A DNA stretch of 64,000 nucleotides from Myxococcales bacterium (GTDB taxonomy: Bacteria; Myxococcota_A; Polyangia; Fen-1088), in NCBI GenBank assembly GCA_022184915.1, contig JAGTJU010000002.1, positions 310,001 to 374,000 of the forward strand, given 5' to 3'. The notes beneath the pieces are model-generated. The model did not search any database and was not told the DNA's origin. It saw only the letters and a program-made list of their open reading frames with translations. Shown one piece after another: positions 1 through 9,087 of this stretch. The position numbers and the translations under genes are program-made. Each line of letters begins with the position of its first letter. The stretch's first letter is position 1.

Positions 1-695
1 AGGCGCGCTTCCAGCGATCGCACGGAGGACATGTATTCCTCGAGCTTGTGGCGATCTTCGACGCTGGCTTGCCTGTGCAAAGCGGCACTCTCCTGCAAGA
101 GGGCGTCGAGCACACTGGCCGACCCGGGCGCGAAGGCCCCCCCTCCGAAGAGCCGGTTGAACACGGCCCGGGGATCTTTTTCCGCGTCGGCGGCCTGACC
201 CGGTCCGTACCAAGACAGGGCCTCGAAGTACCGGCTTTCCCTGTTGTCCTTGAAGTCGTTGCACGAAAGCTCGAGGGAAGGCAACGGGGTTGCGCTTCCG
301 AGCTGCGCGGCGGCCAGCTGATCCACCGTGGTGTTCGTGGGGTAGGGACCATCGAGGGGTTCCGTGGGTCGTGAACTGGTAAGCCAGCACGACGCCGCCT
401 GGGCGTGCACCTCGGTGCCAGGGGCGAACGCTCGATCGAGACCGGTGAGCACGGTCAGGTGCTGCCGCACGGGCGCGAGCGGGGCGAGCGAGGGCGGCAG
501 GTCGAAGGTTGCGCCGTCTCGGCGGGGTGTCCACGTATCTTGTCTGACGCCGTTGGGAACATAGACGAAGGCGAGGCGGACCGGGGCACGACGCAAGGGT
601 TTTGCCCAGGCGGCGCGGGGGGCGAGGCTCGGAAGCCAGGGCAAAGGAAAAACTGTGCCCGCCGCGCGCAGAAACGATCGCCGCTTCACATTCAA
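1..695 (-). CDS. DUF1552 Tat-exported protein, 3' end beyond window
   Basis: Partial gene: the reading frame stays open to base 1, so the C-terminus lies outside. The N-terminus reads KRRSFLRAAG, a twin-arginine signal, then a body typical of DUF1552 (FVYVPNG, LTVLTGLD, later SLELSCND and RYFEALSWYGPG). DUF1552 proteins are sulfatase/alkaline-phosphatase-like exported proteins of unknown activity that almost always follow a DUF1592 gene, as here. The start is either TTG at 695, which overlaps the upstream TGA as TTGA and has GGAG 8 nt before it, or GTG at 689, two codons later. TTG is preferred because of the spacing. The family call is firm; the function is unknown. Confidence 0.85.
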   Translation of the reverse strand, partial: MNVKRRSFLRAAGTVFPLPWLPSLAPRAAWAKPLRRAPVRLAFVYVPNGVRQDTWTPRRDGATFDLPPSLAPLAPVRQHLTVLTGLDRAFAPGTEVHAQAASCWLTSSRPTEPLDGPYPTNTTVDQLAAAQLGSATPLPSLELSCNDFKDNRESRYFEALSWYGPGQAADAEKDPRAVFNRLFGGGAFAPGSASVLDALLQESAALHRQASVEDRHKLEEYMSSVRSLEAR

Positions 696-2884
696 GGGCT
701 GGTCTCCGTCAGCACGTGCCCGGGGCCGATGGGATCTTCGACAAGGCGAAACGGCTGGCTCTCTACGAGCGCGTGAATGATGTCCTTGAGCCTGTAGCCG
801 CCGGGTTCCGTGGCAGCGACGATGGCTTCGATGGCACTGTCGTCGGAGGGCGACACCGGCCGCCCCAGGGCATACGAAAGCAGATGTTCGACGAACCCGC
901 GCACGAAGTCTCGCGGCCGCAAAAGAAGCTGGTCCTTGAGACCCACCGGTCCTTCCCCCTGCCGACCATCCGGCAAGGTGAACGTGGCGTCGATGGGCTG
1001 TCCCGCCTCACTGACGACAAGGCCTCCCACACCATCGAAGCGCGCCAGAGCGAACCCCAGGGGATCGATGCGCGCGTGGCAACCCGCGCACGCCGGATCG
1101 CGACGGTGTTGTTCGAGCCTGCCCCGAAGCGGAAGACGCTCGTGGACGCTCGGGGGCGCTTCCACAAGCGGAGGCACCGCAAACGGCGGGGGCGGCGGTG
1201 GTCTGTTGAAGATGGTCTCGAGCAACCACACGCCGCGCTTGACGGGGCTCGTTCGGCGGGGGCCGGACGTCAAGGTCAAGGTGGCTCCCGTCGTCATGAC
1301 GCCCCCGCGCTCGCGAGAGGGCAGCGTCAGCCGCATCCACACGGCGTCGTTCCAGACCTTCGGCAGCTTCGTCGGGGGTTTGTCCGGCGGTGCTTTGCGC
1401 GTGGCCTCCTCCTGCAAGGCGGCCTCGACGCGCCGGCGTTCGGTCTCGAGTGTAGGCGAGGCGGCCTCGGCAAGGCCGTAGTGACGGGCGAGCCTCGCGT
1501 TGACGTACGTGTAAGGGGCGTCGAGCAATTCGAGCACGCTGCGGTTTTCGACGAGAACCGTCTCGAAGAGCAACAACGCCTCGAAAGCCATGGGGCCCGC
1601 CAGCGCGTGTTTGTTGAGAGGCCCCCAGTAGTAGCCCGGGAAGGCGCTTTCGTCGGGCCGGGCGCCCGCCAGCTTATCGAGGCCGAGCCACTCGAACGCG
1701 AACACCTCGGCCAGCGCTGCCACCTTCGGATCGGCGAGCATGCGATCCACCGCGGCGCTCAAGCCTTCCGCACTTCCGAGCCGATCCTCGAGCGCTGCTT
1801 CGCGCAGCCGCGCGTCCGGCAGGGTGCTCCACAAGAAGAACGACAGGCGGCTGGCCACCTCCCATCCATCGAGGGCACGTGGCTGGCCGGGCGTGACCAC
1901 CGGTTCGGTGCGGTACAGAAAACGTGGCGAGGCCAAGACCGCCACCGCGGCCTGCCCCATGGCCGCCTCGAACGAAGCTCCACGCTGCCGGGCCCGCGCG
2001 AACACCCGCAGATAGGGCGCCAGCGGCGTCTCGCCGGGGGGGCGCCGGAACGCCTGGCTGGCGAGGACTTCGAGGCGTTCCTGGGCTGTCGCAACGCTGG
2101 CGCTTGCGGGTGCCACTGGCGCCAAAGCGGCGCAAAGGGGGCCCTGGCCCAACGGATGCCGCAGCAAAGTATCGACAAGAGCCTGCATGAGCTCGAAGGT
2201 CCGCTCGAGCATGAGCGGCGAGACCCCGAGCGCGTCTGCCTGATTCGAAAACCCATGTTCCGCGCGCCGGTCGACGGGCAGTCCAGCCACCCGAAGGAGC
2301 GGCTCGTGCGCTTTGGCGACCCCGGTCAGGGCGAAGAGCGTGGGCAGGCGCCCGCTGTCGGGCTGAAAGTATGCATCGGGTGGTGGAAACGGGTGATTGA
2401 CCGAGACCACGTCACCCAAGTGGCCGATGAGGTCCTTGAGGGCATTGTTGAACTCGATCCGCGTGAGACGCCGCGCCACGGCTCGCCCCGGTGTGGGCCG
2501 CGCGTGGAGCGCCAGTTGGTGCGAGGCAAAGGCCACGAGCTGGTCCCGCTCGCCGGGTGTGGGCTGTCGGAGCTCCTCGTCCGGCGGCATGTCACCCGTG
2601 GTCAAGGCTGCGCGCACCCTTTGCCACGCCCGGGCGGCACCTTCGGGTGCGAACGGGCCGATCAGCGCGTCCAGATCGAACCCACCGCGTTGACGTTGCT
2701 CGCCATGGCAGGGCGCGCAGTACGTGGCGAGCAGCGCATGCGGCGCTTTCGCCTCGGGCGCGGCCTCGGCTGCGTCACTCGTGCGGGGCCCCACGAAGGC
2801 CGTGATCACCCCCAGGAGGGCCACCGCCCCCCATGCCCGGAGGGGCACACGGCGAGGGCGAGCGACGGGGAGCTTGGAGGTCAT
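692..2884 (-). CDS. DUF1592/DUF1588/DUF1585 cytochrome-like exported protein
   Basis: About 730 residues from the ATG at 2884. Order: N-terminal hydrophobic signal (about 15-35), cytochrome-like CAPCH motif (about 56-60, the PSCyt1 region), DUF1587 (RRLTRIEFNNALKDLIG), DUF1592 (WEVASRLSFFLWSTLPD), DUF1588 with a second CAGCH motif, and C-terminal DUF1585. The two CxxCH motifs predict c-type heme attachment outside the cytoplasm. The family is abundant in Planctomycetes and Myxococcota and is paired with DUF1552; the substrate is unknown. The gene overlaps the DUF1552 start by 4 nt, so the two are co-translated. A TTG 45 nt further upstream is possible but would put a polar leader in front of the signal peptide. 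Confidence 0.85.
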   Translation of the reverse strand: MTSKLPVARPRRVPLRAWGAVALLGVITAFVGPRTSDAAEAAPEAKAPHALLATYCAPCHGEQRQRGGFDLDALIGPFAPEGAARAWQRVRAALTTGDMPPDEELRQPTPGERDQLVAFASHQLALHARPTPGRAVARRLTRIEFNNALKDLIGHLGDVVSVNHPFPPPDAYFQPDSGRLPTLFALTGVAKAHEPLLRVAGLPVDRRAEHGFSNQADALGVSPLMLERTFELMQALVDTLLRHPLGQGPLCAALAPVAPASASVATAQERLEVLASQAFRRPPGETPLAPYLRVFARARQRGASFEAAMGQAAVAVLASPRFLYRTEPVVTPGQPRALDGWEVASRLSFFLWSTLPDARLREAALEDRLGSAEGLSAAVDRMLADPKVAALAEVFAFEWLGLDKLAGARPDESAFPGYYWGPLNKHALAGPMAFEALLLFETVLVENRSVLELLDAPYTYVNARLARHYGLAEAASPTLETERRRVEAALQEEATRKAPPDKPPTKLPKVWNDAVWMRLTLPSRERGGVMTTGATLTLTSGPRRTSPVKRGVWLLETIFNRPPPPPPFAVPPLVEAPPSVHERLPLRGRLEQHRRDPACAGCHARIDPLGFALARFDGVGGLVVSEAGQPIDATFTLPDGRQGEGPVGLKDQLLLRPRDFVRGFVEHLLSYALGRPVSPSDDSAIEAIVAATEPGGYRLKDIIHALVESQPFRLVEDPIGPGHVLTETSP

Positions 2885-3002
2885 TCGAGCGAGGGCGATG
2901 CCTCCGAGCCTTCGCCAGGGGCCGAGCAACCGAACTTGACAGGTATCAGGTGATCCCGGGCCGCCGGGGCTCGTGGCCGCGGGCGGGTGACCGAGGACAC
3001 GT

Positions 3003-3542
3003 CTACAAAGCGGGCCACCGCGGGCCGGTCGAGTAGCGGGCCCCCCGCCGCGTGCCGTTCTGAATCAGGATCTTCGCGGCCACCATGTCCTTCAGCCGAA
3101 ACGTGGCTTGCGTCGACGTGAGGTTGAAAGCCTCGCGAACGTCGACGTTGGTGATGAACCCGCGCCGCTGGATGAGCGCCTGGAGCCGGGGGTAACCGTC
3201 GTTGGGCAGATTGGGCAGGAGGGGGGGCACGGGGGCGTCCGGGTCCTCGGGAAGGGTCCCGCGGGGGGCCTTGCGCAGGTGGGGCGGCGGCTGCAGGAAG
3301 GCGTCCGGGAGCACGGGGGGATCCAGGGGGCGCCGGAACACGCCGCCCGACTTGGCGACGAGATCATCAAGAGCGCTTGCGCCCTCGAGAATGCCCCTGA
3401 CCGTCCGCTGAATCGCGGAGAAGGCCTCGACGAGCGCCGTGCTGGCATCCACGGGATTTTGATCGAACGACGCGCCGTAGGGCGAGGTGGTTTGTTCACG
3501 CATGTCGCGGCTGAGATTGAGCCACCAATCGCGAGCGAGCAA
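3003..3542 (-). CDS. Small protein with C-terminal winged-helix-like domain
   Basis: 179 residues from TTG at 3542; an ATG at 3503 (MREQTTSPYG) is an alternative start. Residues 1-70 look helical and amphipathic (WWLNLSRDM, then TALVEAFSAIQRTVRGILEG). The middle is Pro-rich and probably disordered (PPHLRKAPRGTLPEDPDAPVP). The last 55 residues read as a DeoR/GntR-like winged helix: YPRLQALIQRRGFI, then VREAFNLTSTQATFRLKDMV as helix-turn-helix, then ILIQNGTRRGARYS as the wing. It lies about 100 nt downstream of the pyrophosphatase and about 120 nt upstream of the DUF1592 gene on the same strand. It may be a DNA-binding regulator, but the N-terminal half matches nothing I recognise. Confidence 0.6.
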   Translation of the reverse strand: MLARDWWLNLSRDMREQTTSPYGASFDQNPVDASTALVEAFSAIQRTVRGILEGASALDDLVAKSGGVFRRPLDPPVLPDAFLQPPPHLRKAPRGTLPEDPDAPVPPLLPNLPNDGYPRLQALIQRRGFITNVDVREAFNLTSTQATFRLKDMVAAKILIQNGTRRGARYSTGPRWPAL

Positions 3543-3642
3543 GTGTGATTGTGGTCCCTGACCGGGCAGAACGCCCGCGCGTCGGGCCCTGTGGGAGGCC
3601 GCCGTCGCCCGTGGGCTCTTGGCCGAGCGCCCGGCGGCAGGG

Positions 3643-5742
3643 TCAAAGGAACAGAGGTCCGAAGATGACCGAGACGATCGCCATCAGTTTCAGCAGGATG
3701 TTGAGGCTCGGCCCCGAGGTGTCCTTGAAGGGATCCCCCACGGTGTCCCCATGGACGGCCGCACGATGCGCGTCGGAGTGTTTGCCGCCGTGGTGACCCG
3801 CCTCGATGTACTTTTTCGCATTGTCCCAGGCGCCGCCTGCATTGGCCATGAACACGGCAAGCAGGAAGCCGCTCAACAAGGCGCCCAAGAGCAGCCCCCC
3901 AAGGGCATAGGGTCCGAGCAGCGCGCCCACGGCGATGGGTGCGGCCACGGCCAGCACACCGGGCGCCACCATCGCGCGCAGGGCGCTTCGGGTCGAAATG
4001 TCCACCGCGCGGGTCGAGTCTGGCTTGACACCTGCCCTCCCTTCCCGAAGCCCGGGTATCTCGCGGAACTGGCGCCTCACCTCCTCGATGATGGCGCCCG
4101 CCGCCTTGCCTACCGCGTGCATGGTCAGCGCCGAAAAAACGAAGGGCATCGTGGCACCCGTCAGGGCACCGACGAGCACGGGGGGGTCGAGGAGGTTCAA
4201 GTTTGTAACGCCCGTGGTGAATCCGTACGCCGTCATGAGTGCCAAGGCGGTGAGAACGGCCGATCCCACCGCGAACCCCTTGCCGGTCGCGGCGGTGGTG
4301 TTGCCGAGGGCGTCGAGGGCGTCGGTTCTCTGTCGCACGTGCGGCGGAAGGTGCGCTTGCTCTGCGAGCCCGCCCGCATTGTCTGCCACGGGCCCGTAGG
4401 CGTCGGTGGCCAGGGTGCTGCCCAGCGTGGCCAGCATGCCCACGCCCGCCAGCGCGACCCCGTAGGCGCCCGCCAGGAAGGACGTGAGCCAGATGGCGGT
4501 GCCCAGGATCAGAGCGGGCAGGGCAGTGCTCGCGAAGCCTACGGCCACGCCGGCGATGATCACCGAGGCTGCGCCGCCGGGAGCCTGTTTGGCGATCCAT
4601 TGCACGGGGCGGTACTCGTACGACGTGAAGTACTCGGTTGCCAGCCCCACCGCCTCACCGCTCACGAGACCCACCCCCACCACGGCGAAGAGCTGCCAGG
4701 GCAGCGGGCTCCCGAAGACGAGGAGGGCCGTGCCTCCCAGGCAAAGGAACGCTGCCAGGAAGATGCTTCGCCGCAGCGCCCACATGAGCTGCTTCATGCC
4801 CGCTTCGGGGCGCGTCCGGACGGCGCCGATCGCCGCAACGGAACCCAAGATGCCGATGGCCGCCACGGTCATCGGGAACCAAGCGAGCCGTTGCTGCCAC
4901 AGCTGGGCGCTGATGCTCGCCTCCGCAGCCCGGGTGAGGCCCAGTGCCACGGCGCCCGGTACGACCAGCGTGAGAGCTGCGACGAGGCTTCCCACGTACG
5001 ACTCGAACAGATCAGCACCCATGCCCGCCACATCACCAACGTTGTCGCCCACGTTGTCCGCGATTACGGCGGGGTTGCGGGCGTCGTCTTCAGGCAGATC
5101 GGACTCGACCTTGCCCACGAGATCCGCGCCCACGTCCGCCGCTTTGGTGAAGATGCCCCCGCCCACGCGGCCAAAGAGCGCAATGGTGGACGCACCGAAC
5201 GCAAAGCTAGCCAGCACACCCGTGTGCTGGAAGACCATCCAGAAAACCGTCACACCCAGAAGCCCAAACCCCACGACCACGAATCCCATCACCGAGCCGG
5301 TCGCAAAGGCCACGCGAAGCCCTTCGTTGAGGGTGCGATCGCAGGCGTTGGCGGTGCGTGTGTTGCCTTGGACGGCGACGTTCATCCCGATGAAGCCCGC
5401 AAGGCCCGATGCTGCGGCGCCCGCGAGGTAGGCCAGCGCCCGCCAGGGCCCTGGCGGAAGCGGCGCATCGGGGCTGCGACGGGCGGCCTCCGCAAGCCCC
5501 GGGCTTTGCAAGACATCGTAGTCGATGAGGGCCCCGAGCAGCGCCGCCACCCCCAGCGCGAAGAGCGACAAGACGGAGTATTCCCGGCGTAAAAACGCCA
5601 TGGCGCCTTGCTGGATCAGGAGCCCAATCTCCACGACGAGTCCCTCTCCGCGGGGCTTGCGCAGCAACCAACGTGTGGTCAGCGCCGCCGCCGACAATCC
5701 GACGAGACCGCTCGAGATGACGAGGACGTTCTGCATGGTCAC
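3643..5742 (-). CDS. hppA: Membrane-bound ion-pumping pyrophosphatase, K+-dependent type
   Basis: About 699 residues and many membrane helices, normal for the family. It couples pyrophosphate hydrolysis to H+ and/or Na+ export across the inner membrane. The PPi/Mg-binding signature DNVGDNVGDVAGMGADLF is followed by ESY at about 247-249. The segment GNTTAATGKGFAVGSA (about 479-494) has Ala and Gly where K+-independent enzymes have Lys and Thr, so K+ dependence is predicted. The C-terminal GDTVGDPFKDTSGPSLN is intact. The conserved Glu in FESY occurs in bacterial Na+- and H+-pumping forms, so the ion is not decided by sequence alone. Start: GTG at 5742, or ATG two codons later; both lie behind AAAGAAAG. 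Confidence 0.95.
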   Translation of the reverse strand: MTMQNVLVISSGLVGLSAAALTTRWLLRKPRGEGLVVEIGLLIQQGAMAFLRREYSVLSLFALGVAALLGALIDYDVLQSPGLAEAARRSPDAPLPPGPWRALAYLAGAAASGLAGFIGMNVAVQGNTRTANACDRTLNEGLRVAFATGSVMGFVVVGFGLLGVTVFWMVFQHTGVLASFAFGASTIALFGRVGGGIFTKAADVGADLVGKVESDLPEDDARNPAVIADNVGDNVGDVAGMGADLFESYVGSLVAALTLVVPGAVALGLTRAAEASISAQLWQQRLAWFPMTVAAIGILGSVAAIGAVRTRPEAGMKQLMWALRRSIFLAAFLCLGGTALLVFGSPLPWQLFAVVGVGLVSGEAVGLATEYFTSYEYRPVQWIAKQAPGGAASVIIAGVAVGFASTALPALILGTAIWLTSFLAGAYGVALAGVGMLATLGSTLATDAYGPVADNAGGLAEQAHLPPHVRQRTDALDALGNTTAATGKGFAVGSAVLTALALMTAYGFTTGVTNLNLLDPPVLVGALTGATMPFVFSALTMHAVGKAAGAIIEEVRRQFREIPGLREGRAGVKPDSTRAVDISTRSALRAMVAPGVLAVAAPIAVGALLGPYALGGLLLGALLSGFLLAVFMANAGGAWDNAKKYIEAGHHGGKHSDAHRAAVHGDTVGDPFKDTSGPSLNILLKLMAIVSVIFGPLFL

Positions 5743-5878
5743 CGGGCTTTCTTTCGGGGTGAGGTTCTGCTGTGCGAAAGCAAGTCTCAGGCCAATGCGC
5801 GAGTGCCTGACACACGTCCGAGGTGGCAGCCGCCGCGGCCCCCTGCGAAGGGACCGTCGTACGTGGTACCTCTTCTAG

Positions 5879-7957
5879 GTGGGTTCGAAAGTCGTGTCTG
5901 CGGAGGGGCCCCCCGGGGAGAGCCAACCAGGGGAGGGATCCGACGCCTCGCCCAACAGGTCGGCCATTTTGGACGCGCAAAGGCAGCGGCTGGCCACCAT
6001 CCTGACGCAAGCCCCTGCTCCGGTCAGTGTGCACGCAGGGCCAGAGCACGTGTTCACCTTCGTGAACGCAGCGTTCGAGGGCTTGGCCGGACGCCCCCTC
6101 CTGGGCCGAACGATGCACGAGGCGTTTCCCGAGTGCAAAGGGCAGCCGAACTTGTCGATGCTGCACGAGGCGTACGAGATGGGCATGCCCCTCGAGGGGA
6201 AAGAGGTCCCGCTCGAGCTCACCCATCCCGATGGTCGCAGGGAATCGCTCTACTTGAACCTGAGCTATCAACCTCTTCGCGACGCCCAGGGACAGGTCGA
6301 CGCGGTGGTGAGCTTCGCGATGGACGTCACCGCGCAGGTGCAGGCGCGGCGACACGCCGAGGCTCTTGCGATGGCCCTGCAGGAGAGCGATGCCCGCTAC
6401 CGGGCATTCGTCGCACAAAGTACCGAGGGCATATGGCGGGTCGAAGTGGACGAACCCATCGTTGTCGCCCTCCCCGAACGCGAACAGATCGAACTCATCT
6501 TCGCGCGGGGCTACTTCGCCGAATGCAACGACGCCATGGCGCGCATGTATGGATACGATCGTGCGGAGGCGCTCATCGGGAAACGGCTGCGCGACCTGCT
6601 CGTGCCCGATGACCCTCGGAACCATGAATATCTGGCGACGTTCATCCGCGCGGGGTACCGCCTCGAGGGGGGCGAGTCGCACGAAGTGGACAAGGACGGT
6701 CGTCCGCACGTCTTCGAGAACGCGCTGGTGGGCATCGTGGAAAACGGGCGACTGCTTCGGGCATGGGGCACGCAGCGGGACGTGACGGCGCAGGTCGAAT
6801 CGCGCCACCGGGCGGAGGCGGCCAGCCGAACGAAGGACGAGTTCTTCGCGATGCTGGGTCACGAGCTGCGTAACCCTTTGTCACCCATCTTGACTGCGCT
6901 CGAGCTGATGCGGCTGCGCAGTCCCAACGCCTTTTCGAAGGAGCGCGCGATCATCGAAAGGCAAGTCAAGCACGTCGTTCGGCTCGTGGACGATCTGCTC
7001 GACGTCTCGCGCATCACCCGGGGAAAAATCTCGCTCGAACGGAAGGTGTTGGACTTGGCGGATGTGGTCGCGAGCGCGGTCGAGCTCGCAAGTCCACTTC
7101 TCGAACAGCGGGCTCATCGCCTTTCCGTAGAGGTCGCGCACGGCTTGTTCGTCGATGGCGACGGCATGCGCCTCGGTCAAGTGTTCGCGAACCTGCTCAC
7201 GAACGCAGCCAAGTACACGCCCAGCGGAGGCGACATCACGGTGACGGGGGAGCGCCGGGGCGAGTGGGCGTGCGTCACGGTCGCGGATTCCGGCATAGGA
7301 ATCCATCCCGATATCCTGCCCCGCGTGTTCGACCTGTTCGTGCAAGAAAGGCAGTCGTTGGATCGCTCTGAAGGGGGCCTGGGCTTGGGTTTGGCGATCG
7401 TGCGCTCCCTCGTGTCCCTGCATGGGGGCTTCGTCGAAGCGGCGAGCCCCGGTCTTGGGCAGGGCAGCGCGTTCGTGGTCACTCTGCCTTCGGCGCCCGC
7501 CGAGGGACGAGGTGTTGCGCCTCCCCTTTCCCTCACACGGGGGCGCCGGGGCGCGCACTACAGGGTCCTCGTGGTCGATGACAACGAAGACGCGGCGGCC
7601 ATGCTCGCGGATGGCCTTGGCCTCAGTGGACACGAGGTGCAGGTCGCTCACGATGGTCCCTCCGCGCTCAGCTTGGCGAAGTCTTTTCGCCCCGAGCTGG
7701 GCCTGCTCGACATCGGCTTGCCCGTGATGGACGGCTATGAACTCGCGCGCTTGCTGCGCGCCGATCCCACGCTGCGTGACATGCGTCTCGTGGCTGTGAC
7801 CGGATATGGGCAAGCCAAAGACCGCAGTGCTGCCGTGACGGCGGGCTTCGACGACCATGTGGTCAAGCCCGTCGACCTTGCCAGATTGGAGCTTCGGCTT
7901 GCCGCCCTGATGGACCGCTTTGCCGAGGCGCCAGAGGACGAGACCTCCGGTGGTTGA
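5879..7957 (+). CDS. Hybrid sensor histidine kinase/response regulator (PAS-PAS-HisKA-HATPase-REC)
   Basis: 692 residues from GTG at 5879, no transmembrane segment seen, so a cytosolic sensor. PAS-like domain 1 spans about 30-155, with a second PAS/PAC at about 165-310 ending TQRDVTAQVESR. HisKA carries the phospho-acceptor His in GHELRNPL (about 328). The ATPase domain has an N-box (NLLTNAAKYT), G1 (DSGIGI) and G2 (GLGLGLAI). The C-terminal receiver begins LVVDDNEDA (about 563) with the acceptor Asp in LLDIGLP (about 611) and the conserved Lys in VVKPV. All catalytic residues are present. It diverges from the pyrophosphatase gene across a 136-bp gap. The signal and output are unknown, and no obvious RBS supports this start over a downstream one. 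Confidence 0.92.
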   Translation: MGSKVVSAEGPPGESQPGEGSDASPNRSAILDAQRQRLATILTQAPAPVSVHAGPEHVFTFVNAAFEGLAGRPLLGRTMHEAFPECKGQPNLSMLHEAYEMGMPLEGKEVPLELTHPDGRRESLYLNLSYQPLRDAQGQVDAVVSFAMDVTAQVQARRHAEALAMALQESDARYRAFVAQSTEGIWRVEVDEPIVVALPEREQIELIFARGYFAECNDAMARMYGYDRAEALIGKRLRDLLVPDDPRNHEYLATFIRAGYRLEGGESHEVDKDGRPHVFENALVGIVENGRLLRAWGTQRDVTAQVESRHRAEAASRTKDEFFAMLGHELRNPLSPILTALELMRLRSPNAFSKERAIIERQVKHVVRLVDDLLDVSRITRGKISLERKVLDLADVVASAVELASPLLEQRAHRLSVEVAHGLFVDGDGMRLGQVFANLLTNAAKYTPSGGDITVTGERRGEWACVTVADSGIGIHPDILPRVFDLFVQERQSLDRSEGGLGLGLAIVRSLVSLHGGFVEAASPGLGQGSAFVVTLPSAPAEGRGVAPPLSLTRGRRGAHYRVLVVDDNEDAAAMLADGLGLSGHEVQVAHDGPSALSLAKSFRPELGLLDIGLPVMDGYELARLLRADPTLRDMRLVAVTGYGQAKDRSAAVTAGFDDHVVKPVDLARLELRLAALMDRFAEAPEDETSGG

Positions 7958-8019
7958 GCAAGCCCTCACGTGGCACCGCTCGTGCATCGGTCAAGGCCGC
8001 CGGAGGCACGGAGGAGGCG

Positions 8020-8487
8020 ATGGCTGCGAGGGTCGTATTTGGGGTCATGTTGGCGTCCGCAGGTTTGTGGCTCTCGTCTGAGGCCTGGCCGGAGCCGGGC
8101 GGTTTGACTCTTCCCGCGGACGCCGCACCCTCAGGGACCTGTCCCCTCACTGACCAACGCTGGAACCTCGTCGAGCTCGCCGAGCGCCCCGTGGGCCCCG
8201 CTGTGGCGGCAGGCCCACCGGTCCAGGTTCTGCTCGAAGCCGACAGCGAGCGGGTGGGTGGGTTCGGGGGCTGTAACCCCTTCGAGGGACGTTACGAACG
8301 GGGTACCCATGGTGAGCTGCACTTCCACGGCTTGGTTGTTTCGCTCATGGTTTGTGCGTCCAGCCCTGATGAAGAGGCGTTTCTCCGTGCCCTCGCGCAC
8401 AGCGACCGCTTCGATCTAGAGGGCGGGCGCTTGACCCTCTGGGGTGCCGACGGTGCTCCCCTGGCGAGGTTTGTCGCCGCAGAGTGA
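8020..8487 (+). CDS. META (HslJ-like) domain exported protein
   Basis: 155 residues from ATG at 8020, preceded by AGGAGG (very close) and GGAGG at 8002-8006. A signal peptide (about 1-25) precedes a META domain: RWNLVEL, then GGFGGCNPFEGRYE, then LMVCASSPDEEAFLRAL and GGRLTLWGADG. This is the HslJ fold seen in small envelope proteins linked to heat or novobiocin resistance in E. coli and in secreted proteins elsewhere. Two cysteines (GGCNPF and MVCASS) could form a disulfide. It follows the sensor kinase by 62 nt on the same strand, so co-transcription is possible. Confidence 0.8.
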   Translation: MAARVVFGVMLASAGLWLSSEAWPEPGGLTLPADAAPSGTCPLTDQRWNLVELAERPVGPAVAAGPPVQVLLEADSERVGGFGGCNPFEGRYERGTHGELHFHGLVVSLMVCASSPDEEAFLRALAHSDRFDLEGGRLTLWGADGAPLARFVAAE

Positions 8488-8495
8488 ACGCGGCT

Positions 8496-8849
8496 TCAGA
8501 CCTGCCGCAGGATCGCGTGCACCAATCCGTTGACCAGGGTGATGATGCCGGCCGAGAGCCACAAGGGCTTCGCACTTTTCAGTTCAAAGTCCTTGATCAA
8601 GAGGTCCGTGACCCACAGCAGAACCACGTTGATGAGCAGGGGATAAACCAAAAAAAGAAGCCCGAAGGACAGCAGCGCTGGCAAAACCAGGAGCGCCGCG
8701 ATCAACCACCCGCCCAAGACGTTGAGCAGGCTGAAGACGACGGCTACGATGAGCGCCGTTCTCTTTCTCTCGACCCGGACACCCGGCAGGAGCATCTCGA
8801 GCAGCAACACCGTGGCCGCCAGCGCACCCAAACGAATCAACGTGTCCAT
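8496..8849 (-). CDS. Four-TMS phage-holin-superfamily-IV-like membrane protein
   Basis: 117 residues with four hydrophobic segments. It has the layout of the 4-TMS holin superfamily IV (DUF-type, chromosomal in most phyla): LLLEMLLPGVRVERKRTALIVAVVFSLLN at the N-terminus, a central LPALLSFGLLFLVYPLLINVVLLW and a final helix after FELKSAKPLW. Despite the name, these proteins are usually chromosomal inner-membrane proteins of unknown role. It converges on the META gene, with 8 bp between stop codons. No prophage genes are nearby. Confidence 0.75.
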   Translation of the reverse strand: MDTLIRLGALAATVLLLEMLLPGVRVERKRTALIVAVVFSLLNVLGGWLIAALLVLPALLSFGLLFLVYPLLINVVLLWVTDLLIKDFELKSAKPLWLSAGIITLVNGLVHAILRQV

Positions 8850-9087
8850 GCGGGGAGTCTAGCAGGGCGCGCGGGTCCCCGACAAAGCGTTCGAGGCGCG
8901 AGGAGGTCCCGGTGCGCTCGCGAGCGGAGGCGGTTCTGCAAATGGTCGAAATTCGGATGGTCATACCGGCATGAACGCCGCCGACCACTTGAATAGGGCC
9001 TGGAGGGGGGGCCTCGGAGTGGGCGGTGCTCTCTGGGAAGGTGTTTTCTTTGACCCAAGTTGTTCCTGTTCGCGTTAATGTGACGCT

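Noticed and set aside
602-2953. 783-codon open frame on the plus strand
   Set aside because: Antisense shadow of the DUF1592 gene; Arg/Gly/His-rich translation without any domain. High GC gives long spurious frames.
3619-5592. 657-codon open frame on the plus strand
   Set aside because: Antisense to the pyrophosphatase, whose motifs are complete on the other strand.
8496-8849. Holin as evidence of a prophage
   Set aside because: This 4-TMS superfamily is mostly chromosomal, and no lysin, capsid, portal or integrase gene is nearby.
9050-9081. TTGACC ... TTAATG as promoter for the M15-like gene
   Set aside because: Spacing is off for a good -10, and the start codon would fall only a few bases after the transcription start.
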